Positions 44,553 through 53,289 of a stretch of 64,000 bases of DNA are shown piece after piece. The stretch is taken from assembly GCF_905397275.1 (NCBI RefSeq), contig NZ_CAJPUY010000020.1, positions 80,090 through 144,089 on the forward strand, written 5' to 3'. The DNA comes from Cupriavidus yeoncheonensis (GTDB lineage: Bacteria; Pseudomonadota; Gammaproteobacteria; Burkholderiales; Burkholderiaceae). Below the pieces are notes generated by a model, which worked only from the letters and a program-made list of their open reading frames with translations, made no database searches and was not told where the DNA came from. How positions within the stretch are numbered: position 1 is the stretch's first letter; the number at the start of each line of letters is the position of its first letter. The position numbers were made by a program, and so were the translations under genes.

Positions 44553-45377
44553 ATGAGCGATACCATAATCACCCATACGGAGAAAGATTCCGGCGTTCCC
44601 GCCATTGCTCGCGATTTCAGCGTCACGGATCGCATCGTGATCATTACGGGGGGCGGACAGGGTCTCGGCCGGGAGTTCGCTCGCCAGTTCGCTGCTGCCG
44701 GCGCTATTCCGGTGATTGCCGATATCAATGAGAAGAACGCACGCGCCGTCGCAGAGGAAATCACGGCGGCCGGTGGAAGGGCGCTGCCGATTGCAGTGGA
44801 TGTGTCGAATAAGGAATCGGTCGACGCCATGGCCGCAGCGGTCGTCAATCAATTTGGCCGTATCGATGTGCTGGTGAACAACGCCTCGATCTTTGCGACG
44901 TTGCAGAAACGCCCGTTCGACCAGATTCCGGTGAGTGAATGGGAGACGGTACTGAAGGTGAACGTCACCGGTGTCTTCCTGTGTACTTGCGCCGTGATCG
45001 CTTCCATGCGGGAGCAGGGCTGGGGACGCGTTGTCAGCATCGCGTCGGACGCGGTTCCCAAGGGCGTGGCGAACTACCTGCACTACGTGGCGTCGAAAGC
45101 AGCCGTTATTGGCATGACCAACTCGATGGCACGCGAACTCGGAGCATCCGGCATCACGGTCAACGCCATCCGCCCGGGCGCCGTCGCGACCGAAGTGGAT
45201 CGCACCGTGAATCACACTGTGGAAGCGCGCAAGCGCATCGTGGACATGCAGTGCATTCCGCGCGTGATGGTGCCGACGGATCTGGTGGGCCTGGTGATGT
45301 TCCTCTGCACGCCGGCGGCGGCGTTCATTACGGGCCAGACCATCGCCTGCGATGGCGGCTACACGCACAGTAGCTGA
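44553..45377 (+). CDS. SDR-family oxidoreductase
   Basis: A 274-residue classical SDR. The cofactor motif is IITGGGQGLGREFARQF, and the NADP/NAD region has DINEKNARAV. NNASIF is followed by the catalytic Ser in VSIASDAVPKG and the YVASKAAV active site. It ends TGQTIACDGGYTHS. GAGGAAAAG lies directly before the ATG at 44553. It is translated in the same direction and 8 bp before the next aldehyde dehydrogenase, so the two are tightly coupled. Confidence 0.93.
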   Translation: MSDTIITHTEKDSGVPAIARDFSVTDRIVIITGGGQGLGREFARQFAAAGAIPVIADINEKNARAVAEEITAAGGRALPIAVDVSNKESVDAMAAAVVNQFGRIDVLVNNASIFATLQKRPFDQIPVSEWETVLKVNVTGVFLCTCAVIASMREQGWGRVVSIASDAVPKGVANYLHYVASKAAVIGMTNSMARELGASGITVNAIRPGAVATEVDRTVNHTVEARKRIVDMQCIPRVMVPTDLVGLVMFLCTPAAAFITGQTIACDGGYTHSS

Positions 45378-45385
45378 GGGATACG

Positions 45386-46837
45386 ATGAAGCATTACGGA
45401 AAGTTCTATATCGATGGCGCGTGGGTCGATCCTTCGACGCCGTCACACATCGAACTGGTCGACCCCGCGAATGAGGAGGTTTTTGCCATGGTCGCCATGG
45501 GCGGACCGGAGGATGTCGAGAAGGCGGTGGGGGCGGCACGACGCGCCTTCCGCACGTTCTCCATGACCTCGACCGCCTATCGGATGGCGATGCTGGACCG
45601 GGTGATTGCGGCCTATGTCGCGCGCGCCGATGACCTCGCGAACATTATCGCGCAGGAGATGGGCGCTCCCCGGAGTGCGAGCGTGCAGGTGAGTGGCCCG
45701 ATCGACCACCTGAAGGTGGCCCGCGACGTGCTGTCCGGCTATTCGTTCGCGTCGCGCATCGGGGACAGCATCGTCCGCCGCGAGCCGATCGGCGTGTGCG
45801 GACTGATTTCGCCGTGGAACTGGCCGATCCAGACCCCGATTACAAAGATCGCCTACGCGCTCGCGGCAGGTTGCACCATGGTGTTCAAGCCCAGCGAGGC
45901 ATCGCCTCTGAGTGGACTGATCCTGGCGGAGATCATGGACGCTGCCGAAGTGCCAAAGGGGGTATTCAACGTTGTGGTCGGGGATGGGCCGTCGGTGGGC
46001 GAGGCGATCTCGCGCCATCCCGACGTGGACATGGTCTCGTTCACCGGTTCGACACGCGCCGGCATCATGGTCGGTCGCTCGGCCGCCGATACGGTCAAGC
46101 GCGTCTCGCTGGAACTGGGTGGAAAGTCGGCAAACGTCGTACTCCCGGACGCGGATCTGGAAGGCGCGGCACGCTGGAATATCCAGCGATGCTTCTTCAA
46201 TGCGGGACAGTCCTGTCATGCTCCGAGCCGTATGCTGGTACACGAAAGCCAGGTCAAGGACGTCATCCCGTACCTGGTGGATGCAGCAGGCAAGTTCCGG
46301 ATTGGAGATCCCCGTGATCCGGAGACCACCATGGGCCCCCTGGTCAATCGGGCGCAGTTCGAGCGAGTCCAGCGGTTCATACAGAGCGGGATCGATGAAG
46401 GCGCGCGCCTCGTATGCGGGGGTGTCGGGCGACCGGACGGCATGGCCACAGGCTTCTTTACGAAGCCGACGGTCTTCGTCGACGTCAAGCCGGGAATGAC
46501 CATCGCCACCGAAGAGGTGTTTGGGCCTGTTCTGTCCGTACTCACCTATTCGTCGGAGGACGAAGCAATCGATATCGCCAATCAGGGCCCATATGGATTG
46601 GGGGGATACGTCTTCAGCAGTTCCAGCGAGCATGGCTTTGATGTGGCGTGCAGGCTGCGTGCGGGCCGGATCTCGTTCAACGGTGCGCCGGCGAGCAATG
46701 CCGCGCCGATGGGTGGTTACCGGCAATCGGGCAATGGGCGTTCGATGGGTGTCTTCGGGCTCGAGGAATACCTGGAAATCAAGGCTGTCTTCGGCTTTCG
46801 CGAGCAGGCAAGCACCCTGCCGGTCCTTGCGCGCTGA
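45386..46837 (+). CDS. Aldehyde dehydrogenase
   Basis: A 483-residue ALDH. ISPWNWPIQTPITKI has the catalytic Asn, LELGGKSANVVLPD the Glu and NAGQSCHAPSRMLV the Cys. FTGSTRAGIMV is the cofactor loop. GAGGGATACG precedes the ATG. Together with the upstream alcohol dehydrogenase and SDR it completes an alcohol-to-carboxylate conversion. It differs clearly from the ALDH that follows, so they probably act on different aldehydes. Confidence 0.93.
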   Translation: MKHYGKFYIDGAWVDPSTPSHIELVDPANEEVFAMVAMGGPEDVEKAVGAARRAFRTFSMTSTAYRMAMLDRVIAAYVARADDLANIIAQEMGAPRSASVQVSGPIDHLKVARDVLSGYSFASRIGDSIVRREPIGVCGLISPWNWPIQTPITKIAYALAAGCTMVFKPSEASPLSGLILAEIMDAAEVPKGVFNVVVGDGPSVGEAISRHPDVDMVSFTGSTRAGIMVGRSAADTVKRVSLELGGKSANVVLPDADLEGAARWNIQRCFFNAGQSCHAPSRMLVHESQVKDVIPYLVDAAGKFRIGDPRDPETTMGPLVNRAQFERVQRFIQSGIDEGARLVCGGVGRPDGMATGFFTKPTVFVDVKPGMTIATEEVFGPVLSVLTYSSEDEAIDIANQGPYGLGGYVFSSSSEHGFDVACRLRAGRISFNGAPASNAAPMGGYRQSGNGRSMGVFGLEEYLEIKAVFGFREQASTLPVLAR

Positions 46838-46884
46838 GCATCGCTAACAGGGCGACTAGCGCTGCTTGCCCGCTCCCACGACCG

Positions 46885-46904
46885 CTCTCCCGCAAGCGGG
46901 GGAG
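46885..46904. repeat. REP-like palindrome between two aldehyde dehydrogenase genes
   Basis: CTCTCCCG-CAAG-CGGGGGAG forms an 8-bp stem with a CAAG loop, a form like the dispersed CCCTCTCCCGCAAG-type palindromes seen between genes in many proteobacteria. It may act as a partial terminator. Confidence 0.5.
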
Positions 46905-46948
46905 GGAGGAAACACTGCTCAGACCCACATTCCACTGAATTCCCTCGT

Positions 46949-48448
46949 ATGACGACGCAACCTCAGGCCTTACCTTCTCTCTCTCTTGCTGCGGAAGCAT
47001 TCTTTGCCCGACGGGAGTTCGGACTCATTATCGACGGCCAGTCGGTCCCTGCCGCTTCAGGCGAGACACTTGAAACGTTCAATCCGTCAACTGGCGAAGG
47101 ACTGGCGCGCATCGCGGCCGGCGACGCCGCGGACGTTGATCGCGCCGTGCGTGCGGCACGGGCGGCCTTCAACGGTCCGTGGGCCAAGTGGAGTCCCTAC
47201 GACCGCCAGGCGCTGCTGTTTCGCGCCCACGCCTTGATCGACCAGCGATTCGACGAGTTGGCGGAAATCGAGGCCATGGATATGGGCGCGCCGATCAGCA
47301 AGGTTCTCGCGACCAAAGCGTCGATGCAACGCTCCATTGGCTTCTTCGCATCGCAGGCGCTCAGCATCCGGGGGGAGACGGCGCCGAACGGACTCCCCGG
47401 AGAAGTGACCACGATGACAGTGCGCGGGCCGGCCGGTGTCATTGGCGGAATCATCCCGTGGAATGGGCCGCTCGGCAGCCAGTGGTGGATTATCGGGGCG
47501 GTACTGGCGACGGGTTGCACGGCAGTCCTGAAGCCTTCGGAAGAGGCCTCGCTGTCCGTGCTCCGCATGGTCGAACTGCTCAACGAGATCGGCGTTCCGC
47601 CCGGCGTGCTCAATGTGGTGACGGGGAAGGGCTCGAAAGCCGGCGAGGCCCTCGCTGCGCATCCGGACGTGAACCGCATCGCATTCACCGGTTCCACGGA
47701 AACCGGACGCAAGATCATCCGGGCCTCCACGGTCAACATCAAGAAGCTGCAGCTCGAGCTCGGAGGAAAGTCTCCGGACATCATCTTCGCGGATGCCGAC
47801 CTCGATAAGGCCGTTGTCGGCGCCGCGAACGGCGTGTTCAATAACTCCGGGCAGATCTGCTTTGCCGGAACGCGTGTCCTGGTCCAGCGAAGCATTGTGG
47901 AACAGTTTTCGGAGCGGGTTGCGGCCTATGCAAAGACCCTGCGGCTTGGCCGTAGCCTCGATCGTCAGAGTCAGTTGGGGCCGCTGATCTCGTCTTCCCA
48001 GTTGGACGTGGTCAAGGGATACATCGACGCCGGAAAGCGCGAGGGCGCGGACCTGGTCTGCGGCGGCGACAGGCCGGACGATCTGGGTGAGGGCTATTTC
48101 CTGCGGCCGACGGTCTTTACCAACGTGAACAACGAGATGAAGATCGCCCGCGAAGAGATCTTCGGACCGGTGATGTCGATCATTCCCTTCGATAGCGCGG
48201 ACGAAGCCATTGCCATCGGCAATGCCACCGAATATGGGCTGGGCGGCGGCGTCTGGACGCGGGATGTCTCGACGGCATTACGCGTGGCGAATGGCATCCA
48301 GTCGGGCGTTATGTGGGTGAATTGCTATGGTCTGATCGATCCCGTGGTCGGATTTACCGGTGCCAAGACCAGTGGCTACGGGGCGAAGGGAACCAGCGCC
48401 CATCTGGATACGTATCTTCAGACGAAGAGCATCTACATCCAGGTGTGA
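46949..48448 (+). CDS. Aldehyde dehydrogenase
   Basis: A 499-residue ALDH close to that at 31703 (shared VIGGIIPWNGPL/VIGGITPWNAPL and NNSGQIC(F/S)AGTR). The catalytic Cys is in SGQICFAGTRVLV, the Glu in LELGGKSPDIIF. It ends in GAKTSGYGAKGTSAHLDTYLQ. No convincing ribosome-binding site precedes the ATG at 46949; an internal start is possible but would cut the N-terminal strand. It is separated from the preceding ALDH by a REP-like hairpin. Confidence 0.9.
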   Translation: MTTQPQALPSLSLAAEAFFARREFGLIIDGQSVPAASGETLETFNPSTGEGLARIAAGDAADVDRAVRAARAAFNGPWAKWSPYDRQALLFRAHALIDQRFDELAEIEAMDMGAPISKVLATKASMQRSIGFFASQALSIRGETAPNGLPGEVTTMTVRGPAGVIGGIIPWNGPLGSQWWIIGAVLATGCTAVLKPSEEASLSVLRMVELLNEIGVPPGVLNVVTGKGSKAGEALAAHPDVNRIAFTGSTETGRKIIRASTVNIKKLQLELGGKSPDIIFADADLDKAVVGAANGVFNNSGQICFAGTRVLVQRSIVEQFSERVAAYAKTLRLGRSLDRQSQLGPLISSSQLDVVKGYIDAGKREGADLVCGGDRPDDLGEGYFLRPTVFTNVNNEMKIAREEIFGPVMSIIPFDSADEAIAIGNATEYGLGGGVWTRDVSTALRVANGIQSGVMWVNCYGLIDPVVGFTGAKTSGYGAKGTSAHLDTYLQTKSIYIQV

Positions 48449-48632
48449 TTGGCCGCACTCTCGATATCCATGCGCACACGCTGCCAGGGGTGACAGGTGC
48501 AGTAGAATGGCTGGCTGAACCGTTACGGGGCAACCAATTCCAGCCCCGCGCGCCGACCACGCAGGTGGCCAGGCAGAAGCCGGCCGACTGGCTCGGCAAT
48601 GCCTCACAGGCCACCATTGCTGCAGCGTTAGC

Positions 48633-49556
48633 ATGGATCCCAAGAAGCTTTCCTATTTTGCGACGGTGGTCGAACAGGGCAGTCTGGCAAAGGCCGCGAA
48701 GCGCCTGACCATTTCCCAGCCCGCGCTTTCCAAGTCCATGGACCGGCTTGAGAGCGAACTCGGCATGAAATTGCTCGAGAGAAGCCCCGCCGGCATCCTG
48801 CCGACCGCCCTGGGGGAACTGATCTACTCCCACGCGCGCGCGATCCGGGACGAAATGGATATTGCGGCGAAGCGCCTCGAACCCGATCGCGAGCAGGTCC
48901 AAACCATCAATCTCGGTACGCTGCCGAGTCTGACGAGTAACGTCATTCCTCGCGCAGTCAGTAAGTGGAGACAGCAGCACCCGGATGTGCTGTTGCGTGT
49001 CGTCGAGAAGGTCCAGGTTGAACTGCTGTTGGGCCTGCTGCGGGGTGAATTCGACTTTATTGTCGGGCAAACCGAATTTTATGACGTCTTTCTCGAGGGC
49101 CTGAAGCAACGCGTCCTGTTCCGCGATCGGCTCTGCGTCTTTGCGCGTGCCGACCATCCGCTGTTCCGGCTTTCCACGCTTTCGTGGGCGGACCTCGCGC
49201 AGTATCCCTGGATCTGTCCGATGGTGGGATGGCCGCAAAGGACGATCCTGGAAAAACTCGTGACCGCTGAGGGGCTCGATCCGCCCCGGCAACTCGTTGA
49301 ATGCGGCTCCATCGACTTCACCAAGTCATTGATCGCAAGTAGCGACCACCTGGCACTGCTGCCGGCACATGCCGCCATATCGCAGACAACTGCGTCACCG
49401 ATCAAGGCCTTGCCGATCACCGTTGCCGAGTTGAAGCGCGATATCGCCGTCATATTTCGGGAACGCGCCCCGTTGCGCGAGATCAGCCAGGATCTCATCC
49501 ACTTCATCCGGGAGGTGGGTAATGATCTCGCGTCGGCGACTGACACAGCAGGCTGA
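48633..49556 (+). CDS. LysR-family transcriptional regulator
   Basis: A 307-residue regulator. The DNA-binding domain is MDPKKLSYFATVVEQGSLAK with AKRLTISQPALSKSMDRLES. The effector domain has TINLGTLPSLTSNVIPRAV and a LPITVAELKRDIAVIF ending. It is the only regulator inside the right catabolic block, placed at the end of the rightward operon and facing the leftward operon. It is therefore the best candidate to bind the twin operators at 41821 and 56183. No strong ribosome-binding site is visible. Confidence 0.92.
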   Translation: MDPKKLSYFATVVEQGSLAKAAKRLTISQPALSKSMDRLESELGMKLLERSPAGILPTALGELIYSHARAIRDEMDIAAKRLEPDREQVQTINLGTLPSLTSNVIPRAVSKWRQQHPDVLLRVVEKVQVELLLGLLRGEFDFIVGQTEFYDVFLEGLKQRVLFRDRLCVFARADHPLFRLSTLSWADLAQYPWICPMVGWPQRTILEKLVTAEGLDPPRQLVECGSIDFTKSLIASSDHLALLPAHAAISQTTASPIKALPITVAELKRDIAVIFRERAPLREISQDLIHFIREVGNDLASATDTAG

Positions 49557-49579
49557 GGTCATCAGCCGTCGGCAAGGAA

Positions 49580-49620
49580 GCATCCCGGATCCGGTCTACC
49601 GGCATTGCGGACCGGGATGC
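49580..49620. terminator. Hairpin between converging LysR and aldehyde dehydrogenase genes
   Basis: GCATCCCGG and CCGGGATGC form a perfect 9-bp outer stem, with an inner CCGGT-CT-ACCGG palindrome. It may act on both strands; there is no clear T run. Confidence 0.45.
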
Positions 49621-49650
49621 GTGCTCAATGTCCTTCAGGAACCGGAGGAA

Positions 49651-51111
49651 TCAGAGGAAAATCTGCAGCGATTTCTCTTCGGTGTACGAGTACAGTTCCT
49701 CGATGCCGCGTTCCCGCCCGGTGCCGCTGTTCTTGAAGCCGCCAAAGGGCACCCCGCGCGTTTGCGTATTGACCCCGTTCACCCAGATGTAGCCGCACTG
49801 CAGACGCTTTGCCGTACGTAGTGCGTTCTTGATGTCGGACGTCCAGACGGCAGCGGTCAGGCCATATTCAACGGAATTCGCCAGTTCGATCACTTCATCG
49901 ATATCGGACCACCGGAGAATGGAAAGTATCGGGCCGAAGATCTCCTCCTGCGCGATGCGCATATCCTGACGGACGTCGGCGAATACGGTCGGCTCGAACC
50001 AGAATCCCCTTTCAAAGCCTTGCCCGGCCGGTCGGCTTCCGCCTGCCACCAGGCGGGCGCCCTCTGCCTTGCCGATTTTCACGTATTGCTCGATTTTTTC
50101 CAGGTGCGCACGCGAGTTGATCGCCCCCATCTGGGTATCCGATGCAAAGGGGTCGCCGATGCGAATGGCCTGGACCTTGCGCGCTATCAGGCTCACGACT
50201 TCATCGTGGATGGCGTCGTGCACGAACAGGCGGCTAGTTGAACTGCACGATTGTCCTTGCCAGATGAAGTTCATCCCCGCCACCGCCGCCTCTGCGACGG
50301 CGTCTGGCGAGGCGTCCGGAAAGGCGATGAAGGGGTTTTTTCCCCCCAACTCCAGCGAGATGGATTTGACCGCCACCTCGGCCGCGGATCGCTGGATGGC
50401 CATGCCCGTGCGCACCGATCCGACAAAGGACAGGCGTTTGACGCGTGGATGCCGAACGAGTGAACTGCCCACTTCGACGCCGCCCGTGACAATGTTCAGA
50501 ACGCCGGGAGGCAGTACCTGCGCGGCGATTTCACCCAGGAGCGTCGCCGACAGGGGGCATTGCTCGGATGGCTTGAGGACAACCGAATTTCCGGCAACGA
50601 GGGGAGAGGCGATGCCATGGGTCGCCATGGCGATGGGGTGATTGAAGGCGACGATTCGGCCGACAACGCCATAAGGCTCTCGCAGGGTAAGACTGAGTTT
50701 GTCGGCGCTGCCTGGGATCGTGTGGCCTTGCAATTCATAACCGAGCCCCGCGAAATAGCGCAGTCGGTCGATGCATGCCGAGATGTCGCCTCGCATGCCG
50801 GTGATGGAATTGCCGGTATCGGCGACTTCCAGGGTCAGCAACTCATCGGCCCGCATCTCCAGAGCGTCGGCGAGCCGACGCAGGTGGTCGGCGCGCTGCG
50901 CCACCGACAATTCGGCCCAGGCAGGTTGAGCGGCTTCTGCGGCCTTGACCGCGCTGGCAACATCCGCTTCCGTTCCGGAGGGGACTTTGCCGATATAGTC
51001 TTCCGTGGCCGGATTCATGCACTCGATCCAGTTCCCAGAAAGGCTTTCGCGCAATTCGCCGCCAATTAGCATCTTGCCCGTTGCGGGCAGGACGTTGTCG
51101 ATTCGCTTCAT
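49651..51111 (-). CDS. Aldehyde dehydrogenase
   Basis: A 486-residue ALDH. The Asn-bearing strand is GRIVAFNHPIAMA, unusual for PWN in most members. The Glu is in LELGGKNPFIAFPD and the catalytic Cys in WQGQSCSSTSRLFV. The pattern fits the betaine-aldehyde/benzaldehyde-like group. AAGGAAG precedes the ATG. It is the last gene of the leftward operon bicupin, FAH, Bug, VOC, GMC, ALDH, 24 bp after the GMC gene, and so probably oxidises the aldehyde made by that enzyme. Confidence 0.92.
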   Translation of the reverse strand: MKRIDNVLPATGKMLIGGELRESLSGNWIECMNPATEDYIGKVPSGTEADVASAVKAAEAAQPAWAELSVAQRADHLRRLADALEMRADELLTLEVADTGNSITGMRGDISACIDRLRYFAGLGYELQGHTIPGSADKLSLTLREPYGVVGRIVAFNHPIAMATHGIASPLVAGNSVVLKPSEQCPLSATLLGEIAAQVLPPGVLNIVTGGVEVGSSLVRHPRVKRLSFVGSVRTGMAIQRSAAEVAVKSISLELGGKNPFIAFPDASPDAVAEAAVAGMNFIWQGQSCSSTSRLFVHDAIHDEVVSLIARKVQAIRIGDPFASDTQMGAINSRAHLEKIEQYVKIGKAEGARLVAGGSRPAGQGFERGFWFEPTVFADVRQDMRIAQEEIFGPILSILRWSDIDEVIELANSVEYGLTAAVWTSDIKNALRTAKRLQCGYIWVNGVNTQTRGVPFGGFKNSGTGRERGIEELYSYTEEKSLQIFL

Positions 51112-51135
51112 CGGTGCTTCCTTGTTTGTTCGAAT

Positions 51136-52818
51136 TCAATTGACCAGCGGTGCCGGGGTGGCCAGCCGCTCGTGGACCAGACCGCTTGGCAGAGGCGCTT
51201 CAGGCGGCAAGGACTTGCCGTGGCGGATAACGTCGGAGGCCCACTCGGCGATGGCGAGCACCGCCGCGTGAATGTTGCAGCTCAGGATTTCCGGCATGAC
51301 CGAGGCGTCGACCACGCGCAGGCGGTCCACGCCGTGCACCCGCAACGCGGCGTCCACCACGGCATATTCGTCAGACCCGACCCGGCATGTGCAGGAGCCG
51401 TGTTGCACGGTCGTGGCGGTCATGCGGATGTGCTCGTCGATCTCCGCGTCAGTGGTGCATTGAGCGCCTGGCGACAATTCCTCGCCGCGAAAGATGTCGA
51501 GGGCGGCCTGTTTGGCGACGTCGCGCGCGATATGGAAGCCCCTGCGCAATACACGGATGTCGTTCGGACTGGAAAGATAGCGCGGGTCGATGCGAGGCTT
51601 GTCGCGCGGATCCGCGGAAGCGAGCCAGATGCGGCCGCGGCTCTCCGGGTGCGAGCCCACGGGCCGGAAGTAGAACAGATCGTCCCAGGTGTTGAGGCCA
51701 GGCAGCCAGGGCCTGGCTTCCAGCGCCCCGGCGCCGAACATGATCTGGATGTCCGGCGCGTCGAGTTCCGCATGGCTGCGGAGAATGCAATTGACGCCAC
51801 TGGGCAGGACCGTCGCGGGCCCTTTTCCCGCAAGGATGGCATTGGCCAGCGCGGGGATCAGGCGGTCGAGGCGCAGCATGCGGTGAAGCGGGCTCTCCGG
51901 GCCGATGCGCCGGTAGTTCAAGGGGATGGAGAGGTGATCCTGCAAATTCTCGCCAACACCCGGCAGGTGCTGCACCGTGGCGATGCCATGCTGTCTCAAT
52001 GCGTCCGCGTGGCCAATGCCGGATAGCATCAACAACTGTGGTGAGTTGTAGGCACCGCTGGTCAGGATGACTTCCCGTCGCGCGCGCAACGTATGCAGGT
52101 CGCCACGCCTCAAATATTGCAATCCGACCGCGGTCTTCCCTTCGAACAGGATCTTGGTCGCCAGTGCTTCGGTCTGAACGGTCAGATTGGGGCGATGGCG
52201 CGCTGGCCGAAGGTAGGCGCGGGAAGCGCTGGCGCGTCGGCCGTGGTCAATCGCGGATTGTGCCAGCCCGAACCCGTTCGGCTCGGGGCCATTCAGGTCG
52301 TCGATGATCGGATGACCTGCGGATTGGGCGGCCGACAGGACGGCCCAGGTGAGGGGGTCGCTGCGACAGGTGTACGTAATGCCCACCGGTCCGGTGCTGC
52401 CCCGGTGCGCCGCTGCGCCGTCCCGCCACGTCTCCAGACGTTTGAAGTAAGGCAACAGGCTGTCGTAGGACCACTGCGGTGCGCCCAGGCGTACCCAGCG
52501 ATCGTAGTCGCTGCGATTGCCGCGGTTGTGCGCCATGAAGTTGATGGACGAAGAGCCGCCCAGGACCTTGCCGCGCTTGAGTTCAATACGTCGCCCTGCG
52601 AGATTCTCCTGCGGCTCACTCAGATAGCCCCAGTCGAACAGCCCTGCCTGGCGAATCTGCCCAACGCCCAATGGCATGTGGATATAGGGATGCCAGTCTT
52701 TTCCACCGGCCTCCAGCAACAGCACCTGGACATCGGCATCCTCGCTCAGGCGGGACGCAAGCACGCAACCGGCCGACCCGCCGCCAACGATGACATAGTC
52801 GAATTCTTCAGTGGTCAT
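51136..52818 (-). CDS. GMC-family oxidoreductase
   Basis: A 560-residue FAD enzyme. The FAD motif is VIVGGGSAGCVLASRL. ELKRGKVLGGSSSINFMAHNRG is signature 1 and GAYNSPQLLMLSGIGHAD is signature 2. In the active site the HPxGTC motif is altered to QHGSCTCRVG, with His retained, and the Asn is in SCNIHAAVLAIAEW. This altered active site separates it from the two other GMC proteins here. The start lies three bases after the VOC gene. It probably feeds the adjacent aldehyde dehydrogenase. Confidence 0.92.
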   Translation of the reverse strand: MTTEEFDYVIVGGGSAGCVLASRLSEDADVQVLLLEAGGKDWHPYIHMPLGVGQIRQAGLFDWGYLSEPQENLAGRRIELKRGKVLGGSSSINFMAHNRGNRSDYDRWVRLGAPQWSYDSLLPYFKRLETWRDGAAAHRGSTGPVGITYTCRSDPLTWAVLSAAQSAGHPIIDDLNGPEPNGFGLAQSAIDHGRRASASRAYLRPARHRPNLTVQTEALATKILFEGKTAVGLQYLRRGDLHTLRARREVILTSGAYNSPQLLMLSGIGHADALRQHGIATVQHLPGVGENLQDHLSIPLNYRRIGPESPLHRMLRLDRLIPALANAILAGKGPATVLPSGVNCILRSHAELDAPDIQIMFGAGALEARPWLPGLNTWDDLFYFRPVGSHPESRGRIWLASADPRDKPRIDPRYLSSPNDIRVLRRGFHIARDVAKQAALDIFRGEELSPGAQCTTDAEIDEHIRMTATTVQHGSCTCRVGSDEYAVVDAALRVHGVDRLRVVDASVMPEILSCNIHAAVLAIAEWASDVIRHGKSLPPEAPLPSGLVHERLATPAPLVN

Positions 52819-52821
52819 GGC

Positions 52822-53244
52822 TCAGCCAATACTGCGGGAAGGGGGCTCTCCGCTTGCCCTTGCCGAGCTGTCGATCTCGACCAGCAACCCGCCAGGCAGG
52901 GCGACGAATACCTGCGTATCACCGCGCTGCGGCACGCGTCTGACTTCAGGTTGATAGCCGAGGTTGCGAAGGCGCTCGATCAGCGTGTCCGGATCCTCCG
53001 TCGTACGGAAGGCGATATGGCCGAGCGTGGCGACGCCATGGGCCGGGTCAGCGCTATCCACGGTGTGAACGAACGCATCGTCTTCGCGATACAGCCAGTT
53101 GCCGGCAAAAGGAAAGGGCGGTCGCCAGCCCGGGGCAAAGCCCAGCGCGTCCGCGAAGAAGCGCTGCAGTTGCTCGGGCTGGTGCGTCAGGACATTGATG
53201 TGGTCGAAAATGACCGCCGGTTTGGAGGGGGAGGATGGGGGCAT
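52822..53244 (-). CDS. VOC-superfamily (glyoxalase/dioxygenase-fold) protein
   Basis: A 140-residue protein with the paired beta-alpha-beta-beta-beta fold of the VOC family. Likely metal ligands are His in FDHINVL, His in LGHIAFRT and Glu in GGLLVEID. Such proteins include glyoxalases, epimerases and extradiol dioxygenases; the reaction cannot be assigned. GGAG lies five bases before the ATG. It sits between the Bug gene (45 bp) and the GMC gene (3 bp) in the leftward operon. Confidence 0.85.
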   Translation of the reverse strand: MPPSSPSKPAVIFDHINVLTHQPEQLQRFFADALGFAPGWRPPFPFAGNWLYREDDAFVHTVDSADPAHGVATLGHIAFRTTEDPDTLIERLRNLGYQPEVRRVPQRGDTQVFVALPGGLLVEIDSSARASGEPPSRSIG

Positions 53245-53289
53245 ATGTACTCCGATGTGGGGCGAGCAAGCAAGCGAGCCGGCAGTAGA

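Noticed and set aside
45443..46726. A 427-codon antisense frame over an aldehyde dehydrogenase
   Set aside because: No domain, full overlap with a catalytically complete ALDH.
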